A stretch of DNA of 18,363 bases, from NCBI GenBank assembly GCA_029060585.1, contig JAIDTS010000031.1:1-18363 (forward strand). Reading direction: 5' to 3'. Every line of letters begins with the position of its first letter. Within the stretch, counting starts at the first letter, position 1. Below the pieces are notes generated by a model that saw nothing but the letters and a program-made list of their open reading frames with translations, made no database searches and was not told where the DNA came from. This DNA is from Muribaculaceae bacterium (GTDB lineage Bacteria; Bacteroidota; Bacteroidia; Bacteroidales; Muribaculaceae). The position numbers and the translations under genes were made by a program. Below, piece by piece: positions 6,618 through 13,628 of the stretch.

Positions 6618-7550
6618 AACAGCTTAACGAGAACTATCTTATATAACGCGCATCCGTCGTCGCTTATCATCAGCGCGGGCGCCGTCATGGGAGGGCTCAC
6701 GGCATCAGTGATCCGAGGAGGCATCACCATCTTCCCGGCAGTCATGACCCTCATCTTCGCTCTCCTCTTCCAGACATCGGCGAACCTCTATCATGGATAC
6801 GTAGACCTCTGCTTCGGAGCCGGAGAGAATATCTCAGGCATGAATGACCGCGACTCACGCTCCTTCAACTCTTCGCGAGTGCTCATATTGAAAATAGTGG
6901 CCAACGGATTCGGCATCCTTACAATCACAGCCGGGCTGTCGCTCTTTACCTTCATCGGCTGGATAGGGGCAGCATATTTCGCAATAGCCATGGCTCTCTC
7001 CTATTTCTATTTTGCCGGACCGAATCCAGCGGTGCGCACGAGATGGTCGCTGGCATTCACTTTCCTGCTGTTCGGACCGATCGCCGTAAGCGGCACCGCC
7101 CTCATCCAAAACCCGCATAGCACGGACTGGCTACCGGTCATAGTTTATTCTTTCATCATAGGCCTCTTAGCCGCCAACGCACATATAGCAGTGCAGTACC
7201 TTCGATATGAGGAAGACCTTATGAACGGCAAGGAAACCTTAATGACTGCAAAAGGGGGATTTTTCACGAGGTTCGTCTATCTCGGCAACTCACTTATAAT
7301 AACAGCAATCCTGATCATACGGCCCTCGGCAGTAGATTTCGTAAGCCGCTGGGTCGGGATCATCATCGGAGTATGCCTGCTCGGAACCTCAATATGGGTA
7401 TTCAGCAAGATGCACAGGAATACGAAGACCGTTTCCCGCATGGTGAGGAGAGTCACGATGTGGCAGTATATAGTCGTGACATTAACCCTTCTCGGGATAG
7501 TCGTATATTCGATCGACAACTTCAAGCTGAATGTCATACAGCTTATTTAA
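6615..7550 (+). CDS. UbiA-family prenyltransferase homologue (MenA-like) with altered Asp motifs
   Basis: A 311-residue polytopic membrane protein with the layout of UbiA-superfamily prenyltransferases, which transfer isoprenoid chains to aromatic acceptors; MenA makes demethylmenaquinone precursors. Conserved landmarks are NLYHGYVD (57-64), at the place of the first Asp motif (usually NLxNDYxD), and VQYLRYEEDLMNGK (193-206), at the place of the second (usually NNxRDxxxDxxxGK). In the first, the N and D of NDxxD are His60 and Gly61, and only Asp64 remains. In the second, Asp201 and the GK are kept, but the first Asp aligns with Arg197. These residues bind Mg-diphosphate in the family, so the activity is uncertain. 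It could be a Bacteroidales menA, a diverged paralogue, or an inactive relative. It follows the YeiH-like gene by 68 bp. The stop codon runs straight into heptamer repeats. Confidence 0.7.
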   Translation: MNSLTRTILYNAHPSSLIISAGAVMGGLTASVIRGGITIFPAVMTLIFALLFQTSANLYHGYVDLCFGAGENISGMNDRDSRSFNSSRVLILKIVANGFGILTITAGLSLFTFIGWIGAAYFAIAMALSYFYFAGPNPAVRTRWSLAFTFLLFGPIAVSGTALIQNPHSTDWLPVIVYSFIIGLLAANAHIAVQYLRYEEDLMNGKETLMTAKGGFFTRFVYLGNSLIITAILIIRPSAVDFVSRWVGIIIGVCLLGTSIWVFSKMHRNTKTVSRMVRRVTMWQYIVVTLTLLGIVVYSIDNFKLNVIQLI

Positions 7551-7557
7551 ATTAATG

Positions 7558-7592
7558 CATAATTCATAATACATAATTCATAATGCATAATT
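7558..7592. repeat. CATAATT/CATAATG heptamer array (5 units)
   Basis: Five contiguous units: CATAATT, CATAATA, CATAATT, CATAATG, CATAATT. They begin 8 nt after the stop of the UbiA-family gene, preceded by a diverged ATTAATG unit. Confidence 0.88.
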
Positions 7593-7615
7593 AGATTCGC
7601 AGGAACCTGATTAGA

Positions 7616-7685
7616 GCTTGATTCAGCTTGATTAAACTTGATTTAGCTTGATTAAACTTGATTTGGCTTGATTTGGATTGAATTT
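7616..7685. repeat. 10-bp tandem array GCTTGATTNN upstream of ung (7 units)
   Basis: Seven units in strict 10-bp register: GCTTGATTCA, GCTTGATTAA, ACTTGATTTA, GCTTGATTAA, ACTTGATTTG, GCTTGATTTG and a diverged GATTGAATTT. The period is near one helical turn, so A/T tracts recur on one DNA face. It ends 35 bp before the ung start and no consensus promoter is visible in between. Confidence 0.85.
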
Positions 7686-7720
7686 ACTAACGATAATAGA
7701 AAAACCATAAAATCTGAGAT

Positions 7721-8389
7721 ATGGAAGTGAGGATCGAGGAGGGATGGAAAAGGGAGCTTCAGGGGGAATTTGAGAAGCCATATTTCCGTGCGCTTACCGA
7801 AGCGGTAAGGCAGGAATACGCCGATCCGCGCTTCCATGTGTATCCTCCGGCAGGAAAGATATTCTCGGCCTTCGACAATTCACCTTTTGCAGAAACAAAG
7901 GTGGTCATTATAGGACAAGATCCATATCACGGTCCGGGACAGGCCAACGGACTGGCGTTCTCTGTGAATCCGGGGATACAGATACCGCCTTCGCTGCGCA
8001 ATATCTTCAAGGAAATAAATACAGACACCGGGGCACCGATACCTTCAGACGGCGACCTGACACGCTGGGCACGTCAGGGAGTGCTTCTGCTGAACGCAAC
8101 TCTGACCGTAAGAGAACACCAGCCAAGGAGCCATGCGACCCTCGGCTGGAGTGAATTCACAGACACGGCTGTGCGCGCCATCAACGAGCATGGGGATGGA
8201 GTAGTCTTCATGCTATGGGGATCAGACGCAATCCGGAAAGGGAGCATGATAGACAGATCGAAACACCTGGTGCTGACGGCTCCACATCCTTCGCCCCTTT
8301 CGGCATCACGCGGATTTTTCGGATGCCGACATTTCTCGCAGGCAAATGCCTGGCTTGAGGCGCGAGGGAAGGATCCAATCATTTGGTAA
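7721..8389 (+). CDS. ung: Uracil-DNA glycosylase, family 1
   Basis: Removes uracil from DNA by cleaving the N-glycosidic bond, starting base excision repair. At 222 residues it is of normal family length. Motifs: GQDPYHGPGQANGLAFSV (65-82), with the water-activating Asp67; the uracil-binding LLLNATLTV (122-130), with Asn126; and HPSPLSASRGFFGCRHFS (189-206), with catalytic His189 and the minor-groove Leu-Ser loop. The start at 7721 gives the expected N-terminus. The gene lies downstream of a 10-bp tandem array and no canonical promoter is visible, so it may be read from the transporter/UbiA transcript or from a weak promoter. The TAA stop (8387-8389) overlaps the first diverged heptamer of the palindromic element that separates it from convergent asnA. 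Confidence 0.97.
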   Translation: MEVRIEEGWKRELQGEFEKPYFRALTEAVRQEYADPRFHVYPPAGKIFSAFDNSPFAETKVVIIGQDPYHGPGQANGLAFSVNPGIQIPPSLRNIFKEINTDTGAPIPSDGDLTRWARQGVLLLNATLTVREHQPRSHATLGWSEFTDTAVRAINEHGDGVVFMLWGSDAIRKGSMIDRSKHLVLTAPHPSPLSASRGFFGCRHFSQANAWLEARGKDPIIW

Positions 8390-8391
8390 TT

Positions 8392-8485
8392 CATAATTCA
8401 TAATGCATAATGCACAATTGGCTACGCAATGTATGCTGTGCTAAGCATATAATTATGAATTGATAATTATGAATTAAAAATTGAT
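8392..8485. repeat. Inverted heptamer-array element between convergent ung and asnA
   Basis: Left arm: CATAATT, CATAATG, CATAATG, CACAATT (8392-8419). Core 8420-8450 includes GCTACGCA and imperfect GC-containing repeats. Right arm: AATTATG, AATTGAT, AATTATG, AATTAAA, AATTGAT (8451-8485), largely the reverse complement of the left-arm family. The right arm ends at the base before the asnA stop codon (8486-8488). The arms could fold into an A/U-rich hairpin on either transcript. It resembles a small non-coding palindromic element but no target-site duplication is evident. Confidence 0.75.
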
Positions 8486-9517
8486 TTAAAGGAGGCGGAT
8501 GCCTGCGGCTGAGCAGTCGGCAATCTGAGATTCGGGCCAAATGGATGCCTGGACCTCGCCTATGTGGGCCTTTTGAAGAAGATACATGCAAAGTCGGCTC
8601 TGCCCTATTCCACCCCCGATAGAGAAGGGAAGCTTCCCTTCGAGCAGAGATTTATGGAAATCATAATCCTTGCGCTCCTCACAACCACGCACCTTCAACT
8701 GCGCCTCCAGAGACTTAGGACTCACACGTATGCCCATAGAAGAGAGCTCAAATCCGCTCTCAAGAACCGGATTCCATAAAATCAGGTCGCCGTTGAGACC
8801 TTGATAGCCGTCACTGTTGGGAGTGATCCAGTCATCATAGTCCGGAGCACGTCCGTCATGAGGTTCGCCATTGGACAGAGGAGCACCGATGCCAATGATG
8901 AACACCGCTCCATACTCTCGCGCAGCCTCGTTCTCACGCTGCTTGGAAGTAAGGTCAGGGTAACGGTCGAGGAGTTCCTGAGCATGTATGAAAGTGACAT
9001 CGTCGGGAAGCCAGGGAGTGATGTGTGGGAAACGCTCGTAGATCTCTGCCTCGACGGCCTTGACAGCTCCAAATATCTTGCGTACGGTATCCTTGAGATA
9101 GTCAAGATTCCGGTCTTCCTCACGAATTGTCTTCTCCCAGTCCCACTGATCGACGTAGAGAGAATGGAGGTTATCAAGGTCCTCAAAAGTACGGATTGCA
9201 TTCATATCGGTGTAAAGTCCATAGCCGGGGGCGATGTCGTAAGCTCCGAGCTTCATGCGCTTCCACTTGGCGAGCGAGTGGACAACTTCAGCCTTGCGGC
9301 CACCGATTGCATCGATAGGAAAGCTTACGGGATGCTCCACGCCGTTGAGGTCGTCGTTGATACCGGTTCCTGAAAGGACAAAGAGCGGAGCCGTCACGCG
9401 GCGCAGGTTGAGGGCCTTTGAGAGATGACGCTGAAATGAGTCCTTGATGTGCTGGATAGCGACCTCAGTGGTCTCCGGGAGGAGTTTAGGATTGTATTTT
9501 TGGGGTATGATAAGCAT
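8486..9517 (-). CDS. asnA: Aspartate-ammonia ligase (asparagine synthetase A)
   Basis: Makes asparagine from aspartate, ammonia and ATP (forming AMP and pyrophosphate); cytosolic, related to class II aminoacyl-tRNA synthetases. The 343 residues match the family (about 330 in E. coli). Landmarks: RVTAPLFV (40-47); SGTGINDDLNGVEHPVSF (49-66); WKRMKLGAYDIAPGYGLYTDMNAIR (85-109); DQWDWEK (123-129); and the class II motif 3-like SIGGGIGQSR (299-308). It is the last gene of the minus-strand cluster, 40 bp after the SIMPL-domain gene, with only GAATTGA repeats between them, so it is probably in the same transcript. It ends at an inverted heptamer element shared with convergent ung. Use of free ammonia would suit an ammonia-rich gut environment (inference). 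Confidence 0.97.
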   Translation of the reverse strand: MLIIPQKYNPKLLPETTEVAIQHIKDSFQRHLSKALNLRRVTAPLFVLSGTGINDDLNGVEHPVSFPIDAIGGRKAEVVHSLAKWKRMKLGAYDIAPGYGLYTDMNAIRTFEDLDNLHSLYVDQWDWEKTIREEDRNLDYLKDTVRKIFGAVKAVEAEIYERFPHITPWLPDDVTFIHAQELLDRYPDLTSKQRENEAAREYGAVFIIGIGAPLSNGEPHDGRAPDYDDWITPNSDGYQGLNGDLILWNPVLESGFELSSMGIRVSPKSLEAQLKVRGCEERKDYDFHKSLLEGKLPFSIGGGIGQSRLCMYLLQKAHIGEVQASIWPESQIADCSAAGIRLL

Positions 9518-9522
9518 TTATT

Positions 9523-9550
9523 TAATTGAGAATTGAGAATTGAGAATGGA
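9523..9550. repeat. GAATTGA heptamer array between asnA and the SIMPL gene (4 units)
   Basis: TAATTGA, GAATTGA, GAATTGA, GAATGGA in register (9523-9550). It nearly fills the 40-bp gap between the asnA start (9517) and the stop of the upstream gene (9558). Confidence 0.85.
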
Positions 9551-9557
9551 GATAATG

Positions 9558-10244
9558 TCAGTCTTCGAGGTAGTAGACAATAGTAGTGACTACGCGTACC
9601 TTCTTGATGTAGGGAGTGGATGAGTCGGAATCGTCGATAGAGAACTGGCCTTGATGTGCGTTCTTGATCTTTCCGACGCTGCTGTCGCTATCAGCAGCGA
9701 ACTGAGCCGCAGCATCGCGGGCAGCCTTGGTGGCCTCGCCTATCATCTCCGGCTTGATCGCGTTGAGACCGGTGAACTGATAGTTGATATACGAATTTGA
9801 GAATGCTATGCCTTCCTTTAGGAGCTCCGACTGACGGCGGAGAAGCTCGCGAACCTTATCCACTTTCTTGGTCGTGACGGTCACAGTGCTCGAAATGGAA
9901 TAGTTGTAGTTGAAGCTGTTTGAGCGATACTGGTTTGATTCCGCATTGTAAGTGTCGGGAGGATTGATGGAGATTTCATCGCGTGAAATGCCGTTGGATG
10001 TGAGGAAGGCAATTATCTTCTCGTTGTTTCCGCTTACCTGATTGTAGAGCGACGCAAGATCATTTCCAGCTACTGAGTAGGATATGGGCCACGTCACGAG
10101 GTCGGCAGGGACCTCCCGCTCGGCAAGACCTTTAACAGTCACCTCACGGTCGCGAAATGCGAAATTGTCGATACCAGCCTTAAGAGAGAGACCGAGGATC
10201 ACAATCGCCACGGCTATAATAAGTGCTGACACGTAATTTTTCAT
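9558..10244 (-). CDS. SIMPL domain (DUF541) protein with N-terminal membrane anchor
   Basis: A 228-residue protein with one hydrophobic segment at about 5-24, which is a membrane anchor or uncleaved signal, placing the rest outside the cytoplasm. The body has the SIMPL/DUF541 pattern: VTVKGLAEREVPADLVTWPISYSV-like start (35-58, the family's oscillating 'G.g.v...pD...' strand), and then ISRDEISINPPDTY, where long helices alternate with beta strands. Family members such as BP26 form ring-like oligomers in the periplasm; biochemical role unknown. It lies 48 bp after the CDP-alcohol phosphatidyltransferase gene and 40 bp before asnA in the same direction. A link to envelope lipid genes is plausible only from position. 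Confidence 0.85.
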   Translation of the reverse strand: MKNYVSALIIAVAIVILGLSLKAGIDNFAFRDREVTVKGLAEREVPADLVTWPISYSVAGNDLASLYNQVSGNNEKIIAFLTSNGISRDEISINPPDTYNAESNQYRSNSFNYNYSISSTVTVTTKKVDKVRELLRRQSELLKEGIAFSNSYINYQFTGLNAIKPEMIGEATKAARDAAAQFAADSDSSVGKIKNAHQGQFSIDDSDSSTPYIKKVRVVTTIVYYLED

Positions 10245-10292
10245 AATGGTTTGTGGTTTGAATTGTACGTTTAGAGTTTGGCGTGTTATGTT

Positions 10293-11231
10293 TCAGTCGA
10301 GTGACTTGCGAAGACGACGGCAGATGCGCTCGTGGCGGAAGACCATATAGAGGAGAAGGGCATTCATCACCGTCACCTCGAACGCGAAATAGATCCATGG
10401 CATCTGAAGCACAAGGATTGAGATGAACAGGGCCCAGCTGCGTACATTGAAGCTGAGGATATTGGTAAACTTCATCAGCGGACGGCTGCACTCACGGAAA
10501 CGATCCGCAAATTCCTTCGGAATATGGGAATGATATTTCTCACGAAGGGCACGGCGAAGCTTCTGCATCTGGGGAGTACAACGTTCCTGCGTGCGGGTAT
10601 AGTTGGCGTAGAAACCCATCACAAGCTTACCGAAGAACTCCTTGCGCCATGACATGGCATGGAACTTACGCCACAGCTCCTGAGCGTCCTCAAGCTCAGA
10701 CCCGGCCTTCCCCTTGAGGAAGAATAGATGGAACTGACGATAGATGTCGGCCATAGCCGCCTGCTGCGCATGACAAATACCAGCCAGCACCGCCAAGACC
10801 CATATCATCCACTTATGGGCCATAAAGAAATCGGAGGTATAGTTCTCACGGAGGCATATAGCAATATAAATGGCCACAAACCATAGGTCGGAACTGACTC
10901 CGTCGAGAATACGCCCGAGCCGAGAATACTGCTTAGTCATACGAGCCAACTGCCCGTCGGCGCTATCATAGGAGTTAGCCCATATGAGCAGGAACATACC
11001 AAGAAGGTTGATCCAGAAATTATTGTAGTAGAATGCTATGCCCGCGCCGATACCGATAAATATAGAGGCGATAGTGATCGCATTCGGATGTATGCCGAGC
11101 TTACGAGCAATCACAGCCCAAGTGAATCCTATGGGGCGATAGAAAATGAGGTCGAACCATTCCTCTGTATCGCTGCTCTTCAGGCTGCCGCGATATTCTT
11201 CCTTGAGACGCTGAAATCTTGATTTTTCCAT
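10293..11231 (-). CDS. CDP-alcohol phosphatidyltransferase family membrane enzyme
   Basis: A 312-residue membrane protein expected to transfer a phosphatidyl (or similar) group from a CDP-activated donor to an alcohol, making a phospholipid. The signature D89xxD92G93xxA96R97 with x8 to G106xxxD110 is intact (sequence YDSADGQLAR...LGRILDG). The last acidic residue is Asp115, four residues apart from Asp110 instead of the usual three; Ser114 occupies the consensus place. I recall similar spacing in some Bacteroidetes relatives, so it may be a subfamily trait. A hydrophilic N-terminus (1-30) precedes the first membrane segment, and a charged insertion at about 175-240 separates later hydrophobic segments. 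Acceptor unknown: glycerol-phosphate, inositol-phosphate and serine are all possible. It starts 8 bp after the PlsC-like gene, so the two are almost certainly co-transcribed. Confidence 0.88.
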   Translation of the reverse strand: MEKSRFQRLKEEYRGSLKSSDTEEWFDLIFYRPIGFTWAVIARKLGIHPNAITIASIFIGIGAGIAFYYNNFWINLLGMFLLIWANSYDSADGQLARMTKQYSRLGRILDGVSSDLWFVAIYIAICLRENYTSDFFMAHKWMIWVLAVLAGICHAQQAAMADIYRQFHLFFLKGKAGSELEDAQELWRKFHAMSWRKEFFGKLVMGFYANYTRTQERCTPQMQKLRRALREKYHSHIPKEFADRFRECSRPLMKFTNILSFNVRSWALFISILVLQMPWIYFAFEVTVMNALLLYMVFRHERICRRLRKSLD

Positions 11232-11239
11232 GATATTTA

Positions 11240-12121
11240 TTATTTGAGGGAGCGGAGGGCATATGTCTTTTCGCGAAGAAACTTTCCGAGCTCTTCGGGA
11301 CTCTGATTATGGGCGGCAATATCCTCGGGAGAAATCGGCTCACCGATCGAAATATGCAGTTCCTTGCCTCTCTTGCGGAAGACTTCGGCAGGGAGCCTGA
11401 GCGTACGTGCGGGCCAGCATACCCGACCAAGGAAATTGAACCACCAGCTATTACTGCCGTGGAAGAAAATCGGAATCACTGGAGCCTTTGCCTTGCTGAT
11501 GATCTGGATGACTGATGGCTGCCACTCACGGTCTTCCAGGCGACCGTGGATATCCACCTTACTCATAGCACCCGCAGGGAAGAATCCGAGAGGATGACCA
11601 TCTCGAATCTGCCGTATCGCGTCACGGATGCCATTGACAGAAACCTTGCGTTTTTCCGGATCGTCAGAACTCAGCGCATCGACCGCGATGAAATTGGGAC
11701 GCATAGCTGAAATCTTATTCAGAATCATATTGACCATCACCTTGAAGTCAGGGAAGCGACGAGTGACGAGATAGATCAAAGTGATTCCGTCAAGGGCACC
11801 GAAGGGATGGTTGGAGACTGTGATGAAACGCCCGTCGGGCATATTCTGAAGGACTTCCTCGCCGTCGACACGAAGCCTGAGTCTGAAATCCTGCTCCACC
11901 ATACGCTTCACGAAATCAGGTCCGGGAGTGTCGCACCAGCGACCATGGACTTCATTGACCTCGTCGACCTTCAGCCAATGCAGAAGACGGCTGACGAGAG
12001 CCTTATGCCCCTTCAACTTAGGGACCATCTCCACGATATCGTCATAATTGAGGACATCGGGGCGTATATCGTATTTCACACGCAACTCGGCGTGATGTTG
12101 CTTTTGTTCTTCTTGAGTCAT
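11240..12121 (-). CDS. PlsC-like lysophospholipid acyltransferase, hemolysin-type variant
   Basis: A 293-residue member of the PlsC/LPLAT acyltransferase superfamily, predicted to esterify a lysolipid or a lipid headgroup with an acyl chain at the inner membrane. The catalytic motif is SNHPFGALDG with His105 and Asp111, that is H-x5-D rather than the textbook H-x4-D. The FPEG motif is replaced by FPAGAMS (181-187). Both deviations match the 'HPLGGLDG/FPAG' subgroup related to hemolysin-type and GlsA-like acyltransferases, as I recall them. A final APVIPIFFHGSNSWWFN (213-229) matches motif IV. No GNAT N-acyltransferase of the glycine-lipid type is adjacent, so GlsA identity is not supported. 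It lies 50 bp after gtrA and 8 bp before the CDP-alcohol gene. Confidence 0.85.
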   Translation of the reverse strand: MTQEEQKQHHAELRVKYDIRPDVLNYDDIVEMVPKLKGHKALVSRLLHWLKVDEVNEVHGRWCDTPGPDFVKRMVEQDFRLRLRVDGEEVLQNMPDGRFITVSNHPFGALDGITLIYLVTRRFPDFKVMVNMILNKISAMRPNFIAVDALSSDDPEKRKVSVNGIRDAIRQIRDGHPLGFFPAGAMSKVDIHGRLEDREWQPSVIQIISKAKAPVIPIFFHGSNSWWFNFLGRVCWPARTLRLPAEVFRKRGKELHISIGEPISPEDIAAHNQSPEELGKFLREKTYALRSLK

Positions 12122-12132
12122 ATATAGTCTTG

Positions 12133-12167
12133 AGTTTTCAGCTTTCAGCTATCAGCTTTCAGCTTTC
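12133..12167. repeat. AGCNNTC-family heptamer array between gtrA and the acyltransferase gene (5 units)
   Basis: AGTTTTC, AGCTTTC, AGCTATC, AGCTTTC, AGCTTTC in register (12133-12167), followed by GATTTCA, which contains the gtrA stop codon complement (12172-12174). It is the same family as the large array at 13629-13845. Confidence 0.85.
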
Positions 12168-12171
12168 GATT

Positions 12172-12756
12172 TCAGTGGGAGTGACGGATATGCAGGAGAG
12201 ATAGGAGCGACCTCATGAACCGTTCCGCATAGGGATCAAAGCGGGAGGGGCGATATACAAAATTCCGCTGCAGGATAAAATTCCAGAACCACGAGACGAG
12301 GAGCGACATAGTGAGTCTGGCGGCAGTATAGTATCCGGCGGGTTTAAATCCCATCTCCTCCAGGAACGGCCATCGAGTGAACAAGATGTAAAGTCCATCC
12401 GTACCGGCGGAATTCAGTATGAGGTTTCCGATCCAGACAAGCGCGTACTTCACGACGACAGCACTCCAGGAGCAATTATCGGCATGAAACGTGAACTTAT
12501 AACATATGATGCAGTTGACAATTCCACCAGCAACGACACCGATACCGGTTGCGAGCCAGGAAAGATGCTGATTGAAAATCCAATAGAACATCACGAAGCC
12601 GACAATTATATCGACCCAGCCTGAAGCTTGGCTCGAAACAGCGGAGCGAAGGAAAGTAGGCACGAGGGAATCGCTCTTGAGCAATGTGTTGCCAAGATGT
12701 TTCAGACCATGGTCAACATGATCGGGAGCCGGGGTATTGTTCTGGTCAGTTTCCAT
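12172..12756 (-). CDS. GtrA-family membrane protein
   Basis: A 194-residue protein with four hydrophobic segments, typical of the GtrA family. Members are thought to help flip polyprenyl-phosphate-linked sugars, or to assist glycosyltransferases, in cell-envelope synthesis. Family marks are the QASGWVDIIVGFVMFYWIF segment, GGIVNCIICYKFTFHA near the second segment, and the C-terminal SWFWNFILQRNFVYRP (family NFxxQRxFVF). The long polar N-terminus (1-40) is somewhat unusual. The start codon at 12756 lies inside the end of the upstream ATP-grasp gene (11-nt overlap, +1 frame), indicating translational coupling. No glycosyltransferase is visible in the window, so its partner is unknown. Confidence 0.87.
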   Translation of the reverse strand: METDQNNTPAPDHVDHGLKHLGNTLLKSDSLVPTFLRSAVSSQASGWVDIIVGFVMFYWIFNQHLSWLATGIGVVAGGIVNCIICYKFTFHADNCSWSAVVVKYALVWIGNLILNSAGTDGLYILFTRWPFLEEMGFKPAGYYTAARLTMSLLVSWFWNFILQRNFVYRPSRFDPYAERFMRSLLSLLHIRHSH

Positions 12757-13624
12757 GGATACGATTTTTTTTTCTTTTAGACGAAGATTTCCTCACACGG
12801 GACAGCACTGCCTTTGCGATGGCACGGGCGGCATCCTTGCGGATCGGAGCGAAGCTCGGCCAGTCGTCGAAATTGACAAGATGGCATACACCTTCACGAT
12901 CAAGGACGATATCGCAGCCAAAGACATCGACCTTCAGGACCTCCGCCGCCTTCATGCATATCCCTCTCACCTCTTCGAGAAGAGACTCTGAGAGCTCACC
13001 CGCCGCGTCGCCGCCATCAGGAGTGCGGAATGGAAGAAAGGCATGGAATATTCCGGATGAAGCGATGCCGTAGCACCGAATCTTCTCGCCCTCCACATCA
13101 CGACTGACAACAGCCTTAGATATATTGCGGAAAAAGAATTCATGAAGGATCTCCTGAGCCTCCTCCACATGGCGGCATCTGGCGATATCCTCGAGATGAT
13201 GCACCGGAGCATCCCCCTTCTTCACCCAGCAGGAACCGAAACCGGCTTGCCGGAGCATCTTGCGGATATCCACATCCGTCTCCACCACAAAGCTCTCGGG
13301 AATCCGAATTCCACCTTGCGCAAGAAGACGGACCATAATCATACGGATACAATTTTCTATGCCATAACCGGAATTCATCACAAGACGTCCGTCATCCTCA
13401 AGCCTCTGAAGTTTCTCAATGGCACGTGATCCACGACACATAGCGAGCACCACATCCTCATCGATGCGTCTATCGCAGAACTCATCTTCGGAATAGACAT
13501 TCACCTGACAACCACGCTTGCGCAACTCGGCGACGACAGCATGAAGAATCGCCGCATCGTTTGCGATGTGGTTAGGCGAGAATTTGCCTGCTCGGAGAAC
13601 GGCAGCTATGCTGGTTTCAGCCAT
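12746..13624 (-). CDS. ATP-grasp domain protein of unknown substrate
   Basis: A 292-residue protein that looks like an ATP-grasp enzyme, a fold that usually ligates a carboxylate to an amine or thiol, or phosphorylates a small molecule. Seen: an N-terminal alpha/beta region (1-80) with LRAGKFSPNHIANDAAI; MNSGYGIENCIRMIMVRLL (83-101), which lines up with the 'N.....I..C..K......' helix of such proteins; an ATP-binding Lys in CWVKKGDAP (132-140); EFFFRN (162-167); and the metal-binding strand pair FGCDIVLD (235-242) and HLVNFDDWPSF (248-258). The C-terminus is basic (KSSSKRKKNR). The overall pattern is nearest to RimK/glutathione-synthase or inositol-polyphosphate-kinase-like ATP-grasps, but I cannot assign a substrate. 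It is coupled to gtrA by overlap and has a run of nine A residues just before its end. A 31-unit heptamer array separates it from pdxA. Confidence 0.75.
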   Translation of the reverse strand: MAETSIAAVLRAGKFSPNHIANDAAILHAVVAELRKRGCQVNVYSEDEFCDRRIDEDVVLAMCRGSRAIEKLQRLEDDGRLVMNSGYGIENCIRMIMVRLLAQGGIRIPESFVVETDVDIRKMLRQAGFGSCWVKKGDAPVHHLEDIARCRHVEEAQEILHEFFFRNISKAVVSRDVEGEKIRCYGIASSGIFHAFLPFRTPDGGDAAGELSESLLEEVRGICMKAAEVLKVDVFGCDIVLDREGVCHLVNFDDWPSFAPIRKDAARAIAKAVLSRVRKSSSKRKKNRIHGN

Positions 13625-13628
13625 TTTA

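Noticed and set aside
8390..8485. Insertion sequence remnant
   Set aside because: The terminal inverted arrays are heptamer repeats rather than IS ends; no transposase fragment or target duplication is seen.
8801..9373. 190-codon plus-strand ORF
   Set aside because: It lies fully antisense to asnA, which has complete family motifs.
10293..11231. Phosphatidylinositol-phosphate synthase
   Set aside because: No inositol-phosphate synthase or phosphatase gene is nearby, and the acceptor cannot be read from the sequence.
11240..12121. Glycine lipid synthesis gene glsA
   Set aside because: The HPxGxLDG motif fits that subgroup, but the GNAT partner glsB is not adjacent and other subgroup members share the motif.
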